Source of the DNA: Antarcticimicrobium sp040365005
Lineage (GTDB): Bacteria > Pseudomonadota > Alphaproteobacteria > Rhodobacterales > Rhodobacteraceae
NCBI RefSeq assembly: GCF_040365005.1
Contig: NZ_BAABWV010000014.1
Span: 94,571 to 158,570, forward strand
DNA length: 64,000 bases
Direction of reading: 5' to 3'
The notes beneath the pieces are model-generated. The model was not told where the DNA came from and searched no databases. It worked only from the letters and a program-made list of their open reading frames with translations. This document shows, in pieces, positions 1-8,281 of the stretch. How positions within the stretch are numbered: the stretch's first letter is position 1; each line of letters opens with the position of its first letter. Position numbers and translations under genes: made by a program.

Positions 1-503
1 TCGCCGAGACCGGCCGCCCCGATGGCCTGACCTTCGACTGTCGCGGGCTTGCGGCGCGGGACAGCCTTTCCGACCTGCGCGGGGTCAAGGGCGAGACGGT
101 GCTGCTGCGCAGCCCCGACATCCGTCTGCGCCGCCCGGTGCGGCTGTTGCACCCGCGCTTTCCGCTTTACGTCGTTCCACGCGGCGACGGGCTGTTCATG
201 CTGGGCGCGACGCAGATCGAGAGCGACGATCGCCGTCGAAGCGTCCGCTCGGCGCTCGAACTGCTCTCGGCCGCCTATGCGCTGCACCCGGCCTTCGGCG
301 AGGCCGAGCTGGTGGAGATCGGCGCCGATGCGCGCCCCGCCTTTCCCGACAACCTGCCCCGCGTCAGTCAGCGCGGCCAGACCATCCACGTCAACGGCCT
401 TTTCCGCCACGGTTTCCTGCTCGCGCCCGTCCTGGCGCGGATGGCGGTGGAGGCGGCCTGCGACGGCACAAAACCGGAGTTTTGGCATGAAGATCATGAT
501 TAA
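1..503 (+). CDS. thiO: Glycine oxidase ThiO, C-terminal part (5' end outside window)
   Basis: ThiO is an FAD-dependent oxidase that turns glycine into iminoglycine, the glycine-derived precursor of the thiamine thiazole ring in aerobes. Only the last 166 codons are in the window, read in the frame starting at base 3; the FAD-binding GxGxxG N-terminus is missing because the window starts inside the gene. The visible part has the typical D-amino-acid-oxidase-fold tail, with a GDGLFMLGATQIESDD strand and a C-terminal NGLFRHGFLLAP segment that contacts FAD in this family. It overlaps the next gene, thiS, by 17 bases, which fits translational coupling in a thi operon. Family assignment rests on this tail plus the thiS-thiG-thiE-thiF context. 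Confidence 0.88.
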   Translation, partial: AETGRPDGLTFDCRGLAARDSLSDLRGVKGETVLLRSPDIRLRRPVRLLHPRFPLYVVPRGDGLFMLGATQIESDDRRRSVRSALELLSAAYALHPAFGEAELVEIGADARPAFPDNLPRVSQRGQTIHVNGLFRHGFLLAPVLARMAVEAACDGTKPEFWHEDHD

Positions 504-681
504 CGGCACCGAGACCGAGGTGCGGGAAGGGACGCTCGCCACCATCCTCGAAGAGCTCGGCTATGGCGACGCTAAGGTTGCTACCGCCGTCAACGAGGCC
601 TTCGTGCCCGCGTCGGCGCGCGATGTGGCCCTTTCCCCCGGTGACCGGGTCGAGATCGTCGCGCCGCGGCAGGGGGGCTGA
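487..681 (+). CDS. thiS: Sulfur carrier protein ThiS
   Basis: A 64-residue ubiquitin-like sulfur carrier. Its C-terminal Gly-Gly is adenylated by ThiF, converted to a thiocarboxylate, and then donates sulfur to ThiG for thiazole formation. The sequence begins MKIMINGTETEV and ends APRQGG, with the LSPGDRVEIVAP strand before the diglycine that marks this family. The start was chosen at the first ATG of the conserved beta strand; it lies inside the end of thiO, so the two are probably translationally coupled. thiG starts one base after the stop codon. Confidence 0.95.
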   Translation: MKIMINGTETEVREGTLATILEELGYGDAKVATAVNEAFVPASARDVALSPGDRVEIVAPRQGG

Positions 682-682
682 G

Positions 683-1453
683 ATGCAGTTTTACGGAACC
701 GAAATCGCCTCGCGCCTGATGCTGGGGACGGCGCAATACCCTTCGCCCAGCGTGCTGGCCGAGGCGTTTCGCCGCTCGGGCGCCGGGATTGCCACTGTGT
801 CCGTCCGCCGCGAGGCCGGTGGCGAACGGGCCGGCGCAGCCTTTTGGGACCTGGTGCGCGAGTTGGGCGTGGCGCTTTTGCCCAACACCGCCGGCTGCCA
901 TTCCGTCCGCGAGGCGGTGACTACCGCGCAGATGGCGCGCGAGCTGTTCGACACGCCCTGGATCAAGCTCGAGGTGATCGGCCATGCCGACACGCTCCAG
1001 CCCGATCCGTTCGCGCTGGTGCAGGCCGCGCGTATCCTGGTCGAGGAGGGGTTCAAGGTGTTTCCCTATACCACCGAGGACGTGGTCTTGGCCGACCGCC
1101 TGCTCTCGGCGGGCTGCGAGGTTCTGATGCCCTGGGGGGCGCCCATCGGCACCGGGCTGGGGCTGACGAATATCTACGGGTTGCGCACGCTCAGGGCGCA
1201 GTTTCCCGACGTGCCGATGGTGGTCGATGCCGGGCTCGGGCTGCCCAGCCAGGCGGCGATGGCGATGGAGATGGGGTTCGACGCCGTGCTGTTGAACACC
1301 GCCGTGGCCAAGGCCGGCGATCCGGCGGCGATGGCCGAGGGGTTTGCGCGGGCGGTCGAGGCCGGTCGACTTGCCCATGAGGCCGATCCGATGGAGCCGC
1401 GCGACATGGCAGCGCCCTCGACCCCGGTGATCGGCAAGGCGTTCCTGACATGA
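683..1453 (+). CDS. thiG: Thiazole synthase ThiG
   Basis: A 256-residue TIM-barrel enzyme that condenses 1-deoxy-D-xylulose 5-phosphate, iminoglycine and the ThiS thiocarboxylate to thiazole phosphate. Visible signatures are the LPNTAGCHSVREAV segment (about residues 66-79), the Schiff-base lysine in TPWIKLEVIG (Lys95), the LMPWGAPIGTGLGL phosphate-binding stretch and the VVDAGLGLPSQAAMAME loop near the C-terminus. The ATG follows the thiS stop by one base and the 3' end overlaps thiE by ATGA. The longer upstream reading frame would overlap thiS and lacks homology, so this start is preferred. Confidence 0.96.
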   Translation: MQFYGTEIASRLMLGTAQYPSPSVLAEAFRRSGAGIATVSVRREAGGERAGAAFWDLVRELGVALLPNTAGCHSVREAVTTAQMARELFDTPWIKLEVIGHADTLQPDPFALVQAARILVEEGFKVFPYTTEDVVLADRLLSAGCEVLMPWGAPIGTGLGLTNIYGLRTLRAQFPDVPMVVDAGLGLPSQAAMAMEMGFDAVLLNTAVAKAGDPAAMAEGFARAVEAGRLAHEADPMEPRDMAAPSTPVIGKAFLT

Positions 1454-2046
1454 GCCTTGATCGTTTTTACCCGATCTTCGACAGCCCGGACTGGCTGGAG
1501 CGGATGTTGCCGCTCGGCGTGAAGCTGGTGCAGCTGCGGATCAAGGAGGTTCCGGAGGCGGAGCTTCGGCAAATGATCAGCCGCGCGCAGGCGCTGTGCC
1601 GGGCGCAGGGGGCCGTGCTGGTGGTCAACGATCACTGGCGCATTGCCATCGATCTGGGCTGTGACTGGGTGCACCTGGGGCAGGAAGATCTGGATACCGC
1701 CGATCTGCCCGCGATCCGCCGGGCCGGCCTGAAGCTGGGCCTCAGCACCCATGACCATGCAGAGCTTGATCGTGCGCTTTCGCTCGGCCCCGATTACGTG
1801 GCGCTGGGGCCGGTCTATCCGACGATCCTGAAAAAGATGAAATGGGAGCAGCAGGGCCTCGACCGCCTCACCGAGTGGAAACGGCTGGTGGGCGACCTGC
1901 CGCTGGTGGCGATCGGCGGGATGAGTGTTGCGCGGGCGGCCGGTGCCTTTGCGGCCGGGGCCGATATCGTCTCGGCGGTCACTGACATCACCCTCAACGA
2001 CGATCCCGAGGGACGTGTGCGCCAATGGATTGGGGCAACGCGATGA
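1450..2046 (+). CDS. thiE: Thiamine-phosphate synthase ThiE
   Basis: A 198-residue TIM-barrel enzyme that joins HMP-pyrophosphate to thiazole phosphate, giving thiamine monophosphate. Features seen: VQLRIKE (the QxRxK pyrophosphate-binding strand), VVNDHWRIAIDLGCDWVHLGQEDL, GLSTHDHAE, LGPVYPT and the terminal IGGMS plus ADIVSAVTD strands. The loop after GPVYPT reads ILKKMKWEQQG rather than the common (T)K...PxG, so it belongs to the divergent alphaproteobacterial ThiE type. It starts in a 4-base ATGA overlap with thiG and ends in one with thiF. Confidence 0.92.
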   Translation: MSLDRFYPIFDSPDWLERMLPLGVKLVQLRIKEVPEAELRQMISRAQALCRAQGAVLVVNDHWRIAIDLGCDWVHLGQEDLDTADLPAIRRAGLKLGLSTHDHAELDRALSLGPDYVALGPVYPTILKKMKWEQQGLDRLTEWKRLVGDLPLVAIGGMSVARAAGAFAAGADIVSAVTDITLNDDPEGRVRQWIGATR

Positions 2047-3026
2047 ACCGCTATGCCCGCCAGGTCGCCGTGCCCGAGCTGGGGCCAGAGGGGCAGGCCC
2101 GCCTGCGCGCGGCGCGGGTCTTGGCCGTTGGCGGCGGCGGGCTGGCCGCGCCGGTGCTGCAATATCTCGGCGGCGCGGGGGTCGGGCATATCCGGCTGGT
2201 CGATCCTGACCGGGTGGAGGTGACAAACCTGCACCGCCAGACCCTCTTTCGCGGCGCGGACATTGGGCGGCCCAAGGCCGAGGCCGCCGCTGCCGCCATC
2301 ACCGCGCTGAACCCGGATTGCATCGTCGAGCCGGTGGTTGCCGCGCTCGACCCCGAGAACGCCAGCGCGCTCTGCGAGGGGGCCGACCTCGTGCTCGACT
2401 GCGCCGACAGTTTCGCGGTGAGCTACATCCTGTCCGACAGCTGCCGGGCCGGGGCGCGCCCCCTGGTCAGCGCCTCGGTCACCGGGACCGAGGGCTATGC
2501 CGGCGCGTTCTGCGGCGGCGCCCCGAGCCTGCGAGCAGTGTTTCCCGACTTGCCGGGGCGGGCCGGTTCCTGCGCCGAAGACGGTGTTCTCGGGCCGGTC
2601 GTCGGCGTCTTGGGTGCGCTGCAGGCGCAGATGGCGGTGGCGCTGCTGGCGGGCATCCGGCCCGCGCCGCTGGGCCGGCTTGTCACGTTTGATGCGCGCT
2701 CTTTCCGCTTTGGCGGTTTCGATTTCAGTGGCGCGCCGGAACCCGCGCGCCAACCTCGCTTTCTCGCGCCCTCGCGGATCAGCCATGCCGATTTCGTCGT
2801 AGATCTGCGCAGCGAACAGGAAGCGCCCCTTGCCCATCCCGCCGCGCGCCGCCTGCCGGTCGCGGCCTTCGGGCCGGACGGCCCCACCCCCGCCACCGGC
2901 CAGCGCGCGGTGCTGTGTTGCCGCTCGGGCCTGCGGTCATGGGCGGCGGCCGAGCGGCTGGCGGCGGTCTGGGACGGAGACATTCACCTCGTCGCCCTGG
3001 GCGACCCAACCGGAGACACCCGATGA
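2043..3026 (+). CDS. thiF: ThiF/HesA-type adenylyltransferase fused to a rhodanese domain
   Basis: A 327-residue fusion that activates ThiS. Residues 1-215 are the E1-like adenylation domain: nucleotide loop VGGGGLAA (29-36), DPDRVEVTNLHRQ (54-66), the LDCADS segment and a putative catalytic Cys177 in GSCAEDGVLG. Residues about 248-320 form a rhodanese domain with the active-site loop CCRSGLRS (292-299), which could deliver persulfide sulfur directly to ThiS. The zinc-binding Cys pair found in many ThiF/MoeB proteins (YRCLFP-type) is not present; the equivalent reads LRAVFPD. The in-frame ATG at 2025 lies inside thiE; the ATGA-overlap start at 2043 matches the family N-terminus MNRYARQ. Confidence 0.92.
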   Translation: MNRYARQVAVPELGPEGQARLRAARVLAVGGGGLAAPVLQYLGGAGVGHIRLVDPDRVEVTNLHRQTLFRGADIGRPKAEAAAAAITALNPDCIVEPVVAALDPENASALCEGADLVLDCADSFAVSYILSDSCRAGARPLVSASVTGTEGYAGAFCGGAPSLRAVFPDLPGRAGSCAEDGVLGPVVGVLGALQAQMAVALLAGIRPAPLGRLVTFDARSFRFGGFDFSGAPEPARQPRFLAPSRISHADFVVDLRSEQEAPLAHPAARRLPVAAFGPDGPTPATGQRAVLCCRSGLRSWAAAERLAAVWDGDIHLVALGDPTGDTR

Positions 3027-3958
3027 AATCCACACTGACCGCGCTCGCGCTGCTGATCGCGACGCCCGCCCTTGCACAGGACAAGATGACCGTCGTGCTC
3101 GACTGGTTCGTGAACCCCGACCACGGGCCGATCGTGATCGCCGAGGAAAACGGATACTTTGCCGATGCCGGGCTGGAGGTCGAGGTGATCGCCCCCGCCG
3201 ATCCGGCCGATCCGCCCAAGATGGCCGCCGCCGGGCGCGCCGATCTGGCCATCTCCTACCAGCCGCAACTGCATCTGCAGGTGGCCGAGGGGATGCCGCT
3301 GGTCCGTGTCGGCACGCTGGTGGCCACACCGCTCAACTGCCTGCTGGTGCTGGACGACGGCCCGGTCGAAAAGATCGCGGACCTCAAGGGGCGCAAGGTC
3401 GGCTTTTCGGTGGCGGGCGTCGAAGAGGCGCTGCTTTCCGCGATCCTCGCAGAGAACGGTCTGGCGATGGACGACATCGAGCTGGTCAACGTCAACTGGT
3501 CGCTCTCGCCCGCGCTGATGGCCGGGCAGGTCGACGCCGTGATCGGCGCCTTTCGCAACTTCGAGCTGAACCAGATGGAGATCGAAGAGGTTGCCGGTCG
3601 CTGCTTCTACCTCGAGGAAGAGGGGCTGCCCGCCTATGACGAGCTGATCTATGTCGCCAACCCCGAGATGATGGACCGGGACATGATCCGCCGGTTCCTC
3701 GCCGCGACGGAAAAGGCCACGCAGTTCATCGTCAATCACCCGCAAGAGAGCTGGGAGGTCTTTGCCGCCACCTCGACCGAGTTGCAGGACGATCTGAACG
3801 AAATGGCCTGGGCCGACACCATCCCGCGCTTTGCCCTGCGCCCCGAGGCGCTGGACGCGGGGCGCTATGCCCGTTTCGAGGCGCTCCTCAACGAGGCCGG
3901 CCTGGTCGAGGGGGTACGCCCGGTTTCTGACCTCGCGATCGACCTGGGGGCGCAATGA
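3023..3958 (+). CDS. thiY: ABC transporter substrate-binding protein for a thiamine pyrimidine precursor (ThiY/NMT1-THI5 family)
   Basis: A 311-residue periplasmic binding protein of the NMT1/THI5-like family. A short signal peptide (hydrophobic LTALALLIATPALA, cleavage near A/QD) is followed by the DWFVNPDHGPIVIAEENGYF motif that in ThiY binds N-formyl-4-amino-5-aminomethyl-2-methylpyrimidine. With thiZ and thiX downstream and tenA between, it probably imports a thiamine degradation product for salvage. The start is the ATG in the ATGA overlap with thiF; this places the signal peptide at the very N-terminus. The exact ligand (HMP or formylaminopyrimidine) cannot be read from the sequence. 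Confidence 0.88.
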   Translation: MKSTLTALALLIATPALAQDKMTVVLDWFVNPDHGPIVIAEENGYFADAGLEVEVIAPADPADPPKMAAAGRADLAISYQPQLHLQVAEGMPLVRVGTLVATPLNCLLVLDDGPVEKIADLKGRKVGFSVAGVEEALLSAILAENGLAMDDIELVNVNWSLSPALMAGQVDAVIGAFRNFELNQMEIEEVAGRCFYLEEEGLPAYDELIYVANPEMMDRDMIRRFLAATEKATQFIVNHPQESWEVFAATSTELQDDLNEMAWADTIPRFALRPEALDAGRYARFEALLNEAGLVEGVRPVSDLAIDLGAQ

Positions 3959-4626
3959 GCTACGGCAGCACCTTTCCGCTCTGGCGGGACGCGGCCGGCG
4001 ATACTTGGCGGGCCTATACGCGGCACGCCTTTGTCGCGGGGCTGGCGGATGGCACCCTGCCGCGCGCGGGTTTCCTGCGCTATCTGGTGCAGGACTATGT
4101 CTTCCTCGTCCATTTCTCCCGTGCCTGGGCGCTGGCCGTGACCAAGGCCGAAACGCTGGAGGAAATGCGCGCCTGTGCCGCCACCGTCCACGCCCTGCTG
4201 GACCAGGAAATGCGCCTGCATGTCGAGACCTGCGCCGCCGAGGGGATATCGGAGGACGCGTTGTTCGCCGCCCGCGAGGCGCCGCAGAACCTTGCCTATA
4301 CCCGCTATGTCCTCGACGCCGGTCACTCCGGGGACTTTCTGGATCTGATGGCTGCCCTCGCGCCCTGCGTGCTGGGCTATGGCGAGATCGGCGCCCGGCT
4401 TGCCGACGCGGCGGGCGACACCCCCTATGCCGATTGGATCGCCACCTATGCCGGCGCGGACTATCAAGGCACCTGCCGCGAGGTCGGTGCGCTGATCGAC
4501 GGGGCGGTCGCGCGGCGGCTGGGCGCGGCGCCCGAATACAACCCCCGCTGGTCGCGCCTCTGCGCCCGTTTCGAGATGGCGACCCGGCTCGAGGTGGATT
4601 TCTGGGGCATGGGCCTGTCGGCATGA
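3955..4626 (+). CDS. tenA: TenA-family aminopyrimidine aminohydrolase / thiaminase II
   Basis: A 223-residue all-helical TenA protein. The family hydrolyses 4-amino-5-aminomethyl-2-methylpyrimidine to HMP, so that base-degraded thiamine can be reused. It has the active-site cysteine of the TenA_C subfamily (Cys138 in LAPCVLGYGEIG), aromatic residues around DYVFLVHFSRAWA, and the C-terminal MATRLEVDFWGMG helix with the conserved Glu. It sits between the binding protein and the ATPase of the presumed pyrimidine importer, joined by ATGA overlaps on both sides, which supports a salvage role rather than thiamine degradation. Confidence 0.92.
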   Translation: MSYGSTFPLWRDAAGDTWRAYTRHAFVAGLADGTLPRAGFLRYLVQDYVFLVHFSRAWALAVTKAETLEEMRACAATVHALLDQEMRLHVETCAAEGISEDALFAAREAPQNLAYTRYVLDAGHSGDFLDLMAALAPCVLGYGEIGARLADAAGDTPYADWIATYAGADYQGTCREVGALIDGAVARRLGAAPEYNPRWSRLCARFEMATRLEVDFWGMGLSA

Positions 4627-5348
4627 GGGGTGCGCCAGCGCTGCGCCTGACCGGGCGCGCGACAATCGAAGGGGTGCCGATCTTTGGCCCGGTGTCCCTC
4701 GAGGCGCCGGCCGGGGCATGGACCTGCCTGCTCGGCCCCTCGGGCGTGGGCAAGTCGACGATCCTGCGGCTGCTCGCCGGGCTCGGCGACGAGATCGCGT
4801 TCGAGGGCGAGGTGGCGGCGGGCGACGGGATGCCGCTGGCCGGGCGGGTGGCCCTGATGGCGCAGAGCGATCTGCTGATGCCCTGGCTCGACGCGATGGG
4901 CAACGTCACCCTCGGTGCGCGCCTGCGCGGCACGGCACCACAAACGGACCGGGCCCGCGCGGTGCTGGAGCGGGTCGGCCTTGCCGCACATGCCTGCAAG
5001 CGGCCGCAGGCCCTGTCGGGCGGTCAGCGGCAGCGGGTGGCGCTTGCCCGGACGCTGATGGAGGATCGGCCGGTGGTGCTGCTGGACGAACCGTTTTCGG
5101 CGCTTGACGCAAGATCGCGGGCGCGGATGCAGGATCTCGCCGCCGAAGTGCTGGCGGGCCGCACCGTCCTGCACGTCACCCATGACGCCGCCGAGGCCGC
5201 GCGGCTGGGGCACCGCGTGCTGCTGTTGACGCGCGAGGGGATCACCGATGTCACTCCGCCCGAGACCGCCACGCCGCGCCTTTACGATGCGCCCGAGACG
5301 CTCGCCTTCCAGGGGCGGCTGTTGCGGTTGCTGATGGAGGCGGTATGA
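4623..5348 (+). CDS. thiZ: ABC transporter ATP-binding protein, thiamine precursor uptake
   Basis: A 241-residue ABC ATPase. Walker A is GPSGVGKST (38-46), the signature LSGGQRQRVAL starts at 131, Walker B is VVLLDEP (151-157), followed by the ALDARSR D-loop and an HVTHDAAEA switch histidine. It energises import together with ThiX and ThiY. The length and the VTHDAAEAARLGHRV tail resemble the taurine/nitrate/sulfonate-type ATPases that serve NMT1-like binding proteins. Overlaps tenA by ATGA and thiX by ATGA. Confidence 0.9.
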   Translation: MRGAPALRLTGRATIEGVPIFGPVSLEAPAGAWTCLLGPSGVGKSTILRLLAGLGDEIAFEGEVAAGDGMPLAGRVALMAQSDLLMPWLDAMGNVTLGARLRGTAPQTDRARAVLERVGLAAHACKRPQALSGGQRQRVALARTLMEDRPVVLLDEPFSALDARSRARMQDLAAEVLAGRTVLHVTHDAAEAARLGHRVLLLTREGITDVTPPETATPRLYDAPETLAFQGRLLRLLMEAV

Positions 5349-6076
5349 GACGGGTCGCGCGCATTTCCGGTGCCGCGCTCGTGGCGCTGCTGGCCTGGCA
5401 GGCGGTGGTCACGCTGGGGGATCTGCCGCGCTTCATCCTGCCCGGCCCGCAGCGCGTCCTTGCGACGCTCTGGGCCAGCCGCGCACTCATCTTCGAGCAC
5501 GCGCTGGTCACCGCCGTCGAGGTGCTTGTCGGCCTCGGGCTCGGGGCGGTTCTGGGTTTTGCCACGGCGATCCTGCTGGTCGCCTCGCCGCTGGCGCGGT
5601 CGCTGCTGCGCCCGATGCTGGTCTTCAGCCAGGCGATCCCGGTTTTCGCGCTGGCTCCGATCCTGACGCTGTGGTTCGGCTACGGGCTGTGGTCCAAGGT
5701 CGCGATGGCGCTGCTGATCATCTACTTTCCCGTCACCTCGGCGTTTTTCGACGCGCTGATGCGGGTGCCGCCCGGCTGGCTGGAGCTGGCCCGGGTGATG
5801 GATGCCTCCCCGACCCGCATCCTCTGGCGTATCCGGGTGCCTGCCGCGATGCCCGGTTTCGCCTCGGGCCTGCGGTTGGCGGCCGTCTATGCCCCCATCG
5901 GCGCGATCATCGGCGAATGGGTCGGGGCGTCCGGCGGTCTCGGTTATCTCATGCTGCTCGCGAATGGCCGCGCCAAGATCGACCTGATGTTCGCCGCGCT
6001 GATCGTGCTGGCAGGTCTGACCTGCCTCCTCCATGCCGCCGTCGATGCGCTCTGTCGGCGGTTTTGGGGCGCCTGA
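5345..6076 (+). CDS. thiX: ABC transporter permease, thiamine precursor uptake
   Basis: A 243-residue inner-membrane permease of the SsuC/TauC-like class with about six hydrophobic segments. The cytoplasmic EAA loop, which docks on the ATPase, is visible as WLELARVMDASPTRILWRI (around residues 139-157). It is the last gene of the thi operon; 148 non-coding bases follow before the next gene and I see no T-tailed hairpin there. Function follows from the linked ThiY-like binding protein and TenA. Confidence 0.88.
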   Translation: MRRVARISGAALVALLAWQAVVTLGDLPRFILPGPQRVLATLWASRALIFEHALVTAVEVLVGLGLGAVLGFATAILLVASPLARSLLRPMLVFSQAIPVFALAPILTLWFGYGLWSKVAMALLIIYFPVTSAFFDALMRVPPGWLELARVMDASPTRILWRIRVPAAMPGFASGLRLAAVYAPIGAIIGEWVGASGGLGYLMLLANGRAKIDLMFAALIVLAGLTCLLHAAVDALCRRFWGA

Positions 6077-6224
6077 CGGGTTCCCCGTTACCGACAAGGG
6101 GCAGAGGGCGCAGAAGGCCAAGGGGGCGGCGCGGCGCCCTGTCCTGATGCAGGGGCGTCGGGCTGGCCCGAGGGCGCAGGGCAGGGCATAGTGAGGCGGC
6201 CAGGGCGAAGGGAAAGGCCGCAAC

Positions 6225-6866
6225 ATGTTTCACGATCGAGACGACGCGGGACGACAACTGGCCACGGCGGTGGTCCGGGCCGCGCCGGACAACCCGGTGG
6301 TGCTGGCGCTGCCGCGCGGTGGCGTGCCACTGGGGGTGGCGGTCGCCGGGGCGCTGGGGGCGCCGCTGGACCTGGTGCTGGTGCGCAAGATCGGGATGCC
6401 GGGGCATGAGGAACTGGCCGCCGGGGCCATCGTCGATGGGCCGGCCCCGGTCACGCTGTTCAACACTGCGCTCCTGCGGGCCGCCGGGTTGAGCGAGGCG
6501 GATTTCACCGGACGGATCGAGGTGCTGAAGCAGGAGATCGAGGCGCGCCGTGTCCGCTACCTGCCCGGGCGCGCACCGGTGCCGGTCGCGGGCCGGACGG
6601 CAATCATCGTCGATGACGGCATCGCCACCGGGGCGACGGTGCGGGTGGCGATCCGGGCGCTGCGGGCGCAGGGACCGGCGGCGATCTGGGTCGCGGTGCC
6701 GGTGGCGCCCGCAGACATGGTGCCCCAGCTCGAGGCCGAGACCGAGCGACTGATCTGCCTGGAAACCCCGCAGGAGTTCTGGGCGGTGGGTGCCCATTAC
6801 CGCCAGTTCGGTCCGGTCGAGGACGAGGCGGTGATCGCCTGCCTGCGGGCGTTCGACAGCGACTAG
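6225..6866 (+). CDS. Phosphoribosyltransferase family protein
   Basis: A 213-residue type I phosphoribosyltransferase-fold protein. The PRPP-binding loop is IIVDDGIATGAT (127-138) and the N-terminal ALPRGGVPLGVAVA (28-41) is the family's RGG region. Stand-alone proteins of this kind are widespread in bacteria, and their physiological substrate is mostly unknown; no purine or pyrimidine hood is recognisable. It is preceded by a purine-rich stretch (gaagggaaagg) that can act as ribosome binding site. It appears to be a single-gene unit between the thi operon and ytoQ. Confidence 0.85.
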   Translation: MFHDRDDAGRQLATAVVRAAPDNPVVLALPRGGVPLGVAVAGALGAPLDLVLVRKIGMPGHEELAAGAIVDGPAPVTLFNTALLRAAGLSEADFTGRIEVLKQEIEARRVRYLPGRAPVPVAGRTAIIVDDGIATGATVRVAIRALRAQGPAAIWVAVPVAPADMVPQLEAETERLICLETPQEFWAVGAHYRQFGPVEDEAVIACLRAFDSD

Positions 6867-6923
6867 TGGTTTCGCGCGCGAGGTCGCGCTATGTGGGGGC
6901 GAGGACAAGCAAGGAGCGAGCCG

Positions 6924-7373
6924 ATGACCCTGACCGTTTACCTTTCCGGCGAAATTCACACCGACTGGCGCGACCGGATCATTGCCGGGGCCGAGGGGCT
7001 CGACCTGGCGTTTTCCGCGCCGGTGACTGATCACGCCGCCAGTGATGATTGCGGCGTGGCGATCCTGGGCGCGGAAGAGAACAAGTTCTGGCATGATCAC
7101 AAGGGCGCCAAGCTCAACGCCATCCGCACTCGCAAGGGGATCGAAGAGGCCGATGTGGTCGTGGTCCGGTTCGGTGACAAGTACAAGCAGTGGAACGCCG
7201 CCTTTGATGCCGGCTATGCCGCCGCGCTGGGCAAGTCGATCATCGTGCTGAACCCGCCGGAGCATCAGCATGCGCTGAAAGAGGTTCACGCCGCCGCCCT
7301 TGCCGTGGCCGAGGAGCCGCAGCAGGTGGTGGAGATCCTGCGTTACGTGTTGACCGGCGCGCTGCCGGGCTGA
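6924..7373 (+). CDS. ytoQ: YtoQ family protein
   Basis: A 149-residue protein matching the YtoQ family of nucleoside 2-deoxyribosyltransferase-like folds: start MTLTVYLSGEIHTDWRD, the FSAPVTDHAASDDCG segment, and the EADVVVVRFGDKYKQWNAAFDAGYAAALGK stretch of the deoxyribosyltransferase-like core. No biochemical function is established to my knowledge. The ATG at 6924 has a good AAGGAG ribosome binding site at 6911-6916, which decides against the in-frame ATG at 6891. Confidence 0.85.
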   Translation: MTLTVYLSGEIHTDWRDRIIAGAEGLDLAFSAPVTDHAASDDCGVAILGAEENKFWHDHKGAKLNAIRTRKGIEEADVVVVRFGDKYKQWNAAFDAGYAAALGKSIIVLNPPEHQHALKEVHAAALAVAEEPQQVVEILRYVLTGALPG

Positions 7374-7412
7374 CCGACAGGCAGGGCGCAAGCGAGGCGG
7401 AGGCTGGTCCCC

Positions 7413-8111
7413 TCAGTCCCGCGGCGGGGTCACCAGCCCGGTTTGCACCGCCGGCCGGGCGAGGAACCGGTCGAGATAGGCGATGGTGCGCGGATACTCC
7501 GCCCATCCCACCGCGTCTCGGGCGCCGTAACGCTCGAGCACGCGCAGCCAGGGGGCGATGGCGATATCGGCGATGGAATAGGCGTCGCAGACCCAGTCGC
7601 GCCCCGCCAGCCGCCCCTCCAGCACCGCGAGCAACCGGCGTGTTTCCGTGACATAGCGCGCGTGCGGCCGGGGATCGTCGATCTCGGCGCCGCCGAAGGC
7701 GTGGAAATAGCCCAACTGCCCGAACATCGGACCGACCCCGCCCATCTGCCACATCAGCCACTGGATGATCTGCATCCGCTCGGTCGCGCTCTCCCCGAGG
7801 AATTTTCCCGTCTTTTCCGCCAGGTAGATCAGGATCGCACCGCTTTCGAACAGGGCCATCGGTGCCCCGTCGGGGCCGTGGGGGTCGATGATCGCCGGGA
7901 TCTTGTTGTTGGGGTTCAGCGACAGGAACGCCGGGCTTTTCACGTCGGCGTCGTCCAGCGTGACCTTGTGTGCCTCGTAACGCAGGCCGGTTTCCTCCAG
8001 CATGATCGAGGCCTTGACCCCGTTCGGGGTGGGAAAGGAATAAAGCTGGATCACCCCCGGATCGGCGGCAGGCCAGCGCCGGGTGATCGGAAAATCGGAA
8101 AGATCGGTCAT
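7413..8111 (-). CDS. Glutathione S-transferase, YghU/YfcG-like (nu class)
   Basis: A 232-residue GST. The N-terminal thioredoxin-fold domain has the TPNGVKASIMLEE motif, where Thr-Pro-Asn replaces the usual catalytic Tyr/Ser/Cys and marks the YghU/YfcG class, known as disulfide-bond oxidoreductases acting with glutathione. The cis-Pro motif NKIPAI and the ESGAILIYLAEKTG glutathione-binding segment follow, then the helical C-terminal domain. Transcribed opposite to ytoQ and mscL, with a single-gene layout. Confidence 0.88.
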   Translation of the reverse strand: MTDLSDFPITRRWPAADPGVIQLYSFPTPNGVKASIMLEETGLRYEAHKVTLDDADVKSPAFLSLNPNNKIPAIIDPHGPDGAPMALFESGAILIYLAEKTGKFLGESATERMQIIQWLMWQMGGVGPMFGQLGYFHAFGGAEIDDPRPHARYVTETRRLLAVLEGRLAGRDWVCDAYSIADIAIAPWLRVLERYGARDAVGWAEYPRTIAYLDRFLARPAVQTGLVTPPRD

Positions 8112-8281
8112 CTGGGAGTCCTTCGTCAGGTGCCGCGAGGATAGCGGTTTTGACGCAAGGGGCCATGTGTCAAAACGAAAGAGGGTTGGGAATCATGTGG
8201 ATTCAAGGTTAAGGTGCATCCCCAAATTATGAATAACAGTGTATTGGCCCGACTTGGGCCCCGGTTGAGGGAAACAGTGAA

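Noticed and set aside
2984..4999. Long antisense open frame (671 codons) across the thi operon
   Set aside because: It lies wholly opposite well-conserved thi genes, is Arg/Pro/Gly-rich, has no domain and follows the third-position GC bias of the real genes.
1..6076. TPP riboswitch
   Set aside because: All gaps in the visible thi operon are zero or overlapping, so there is no room for one; if present it must be upstream of the window.
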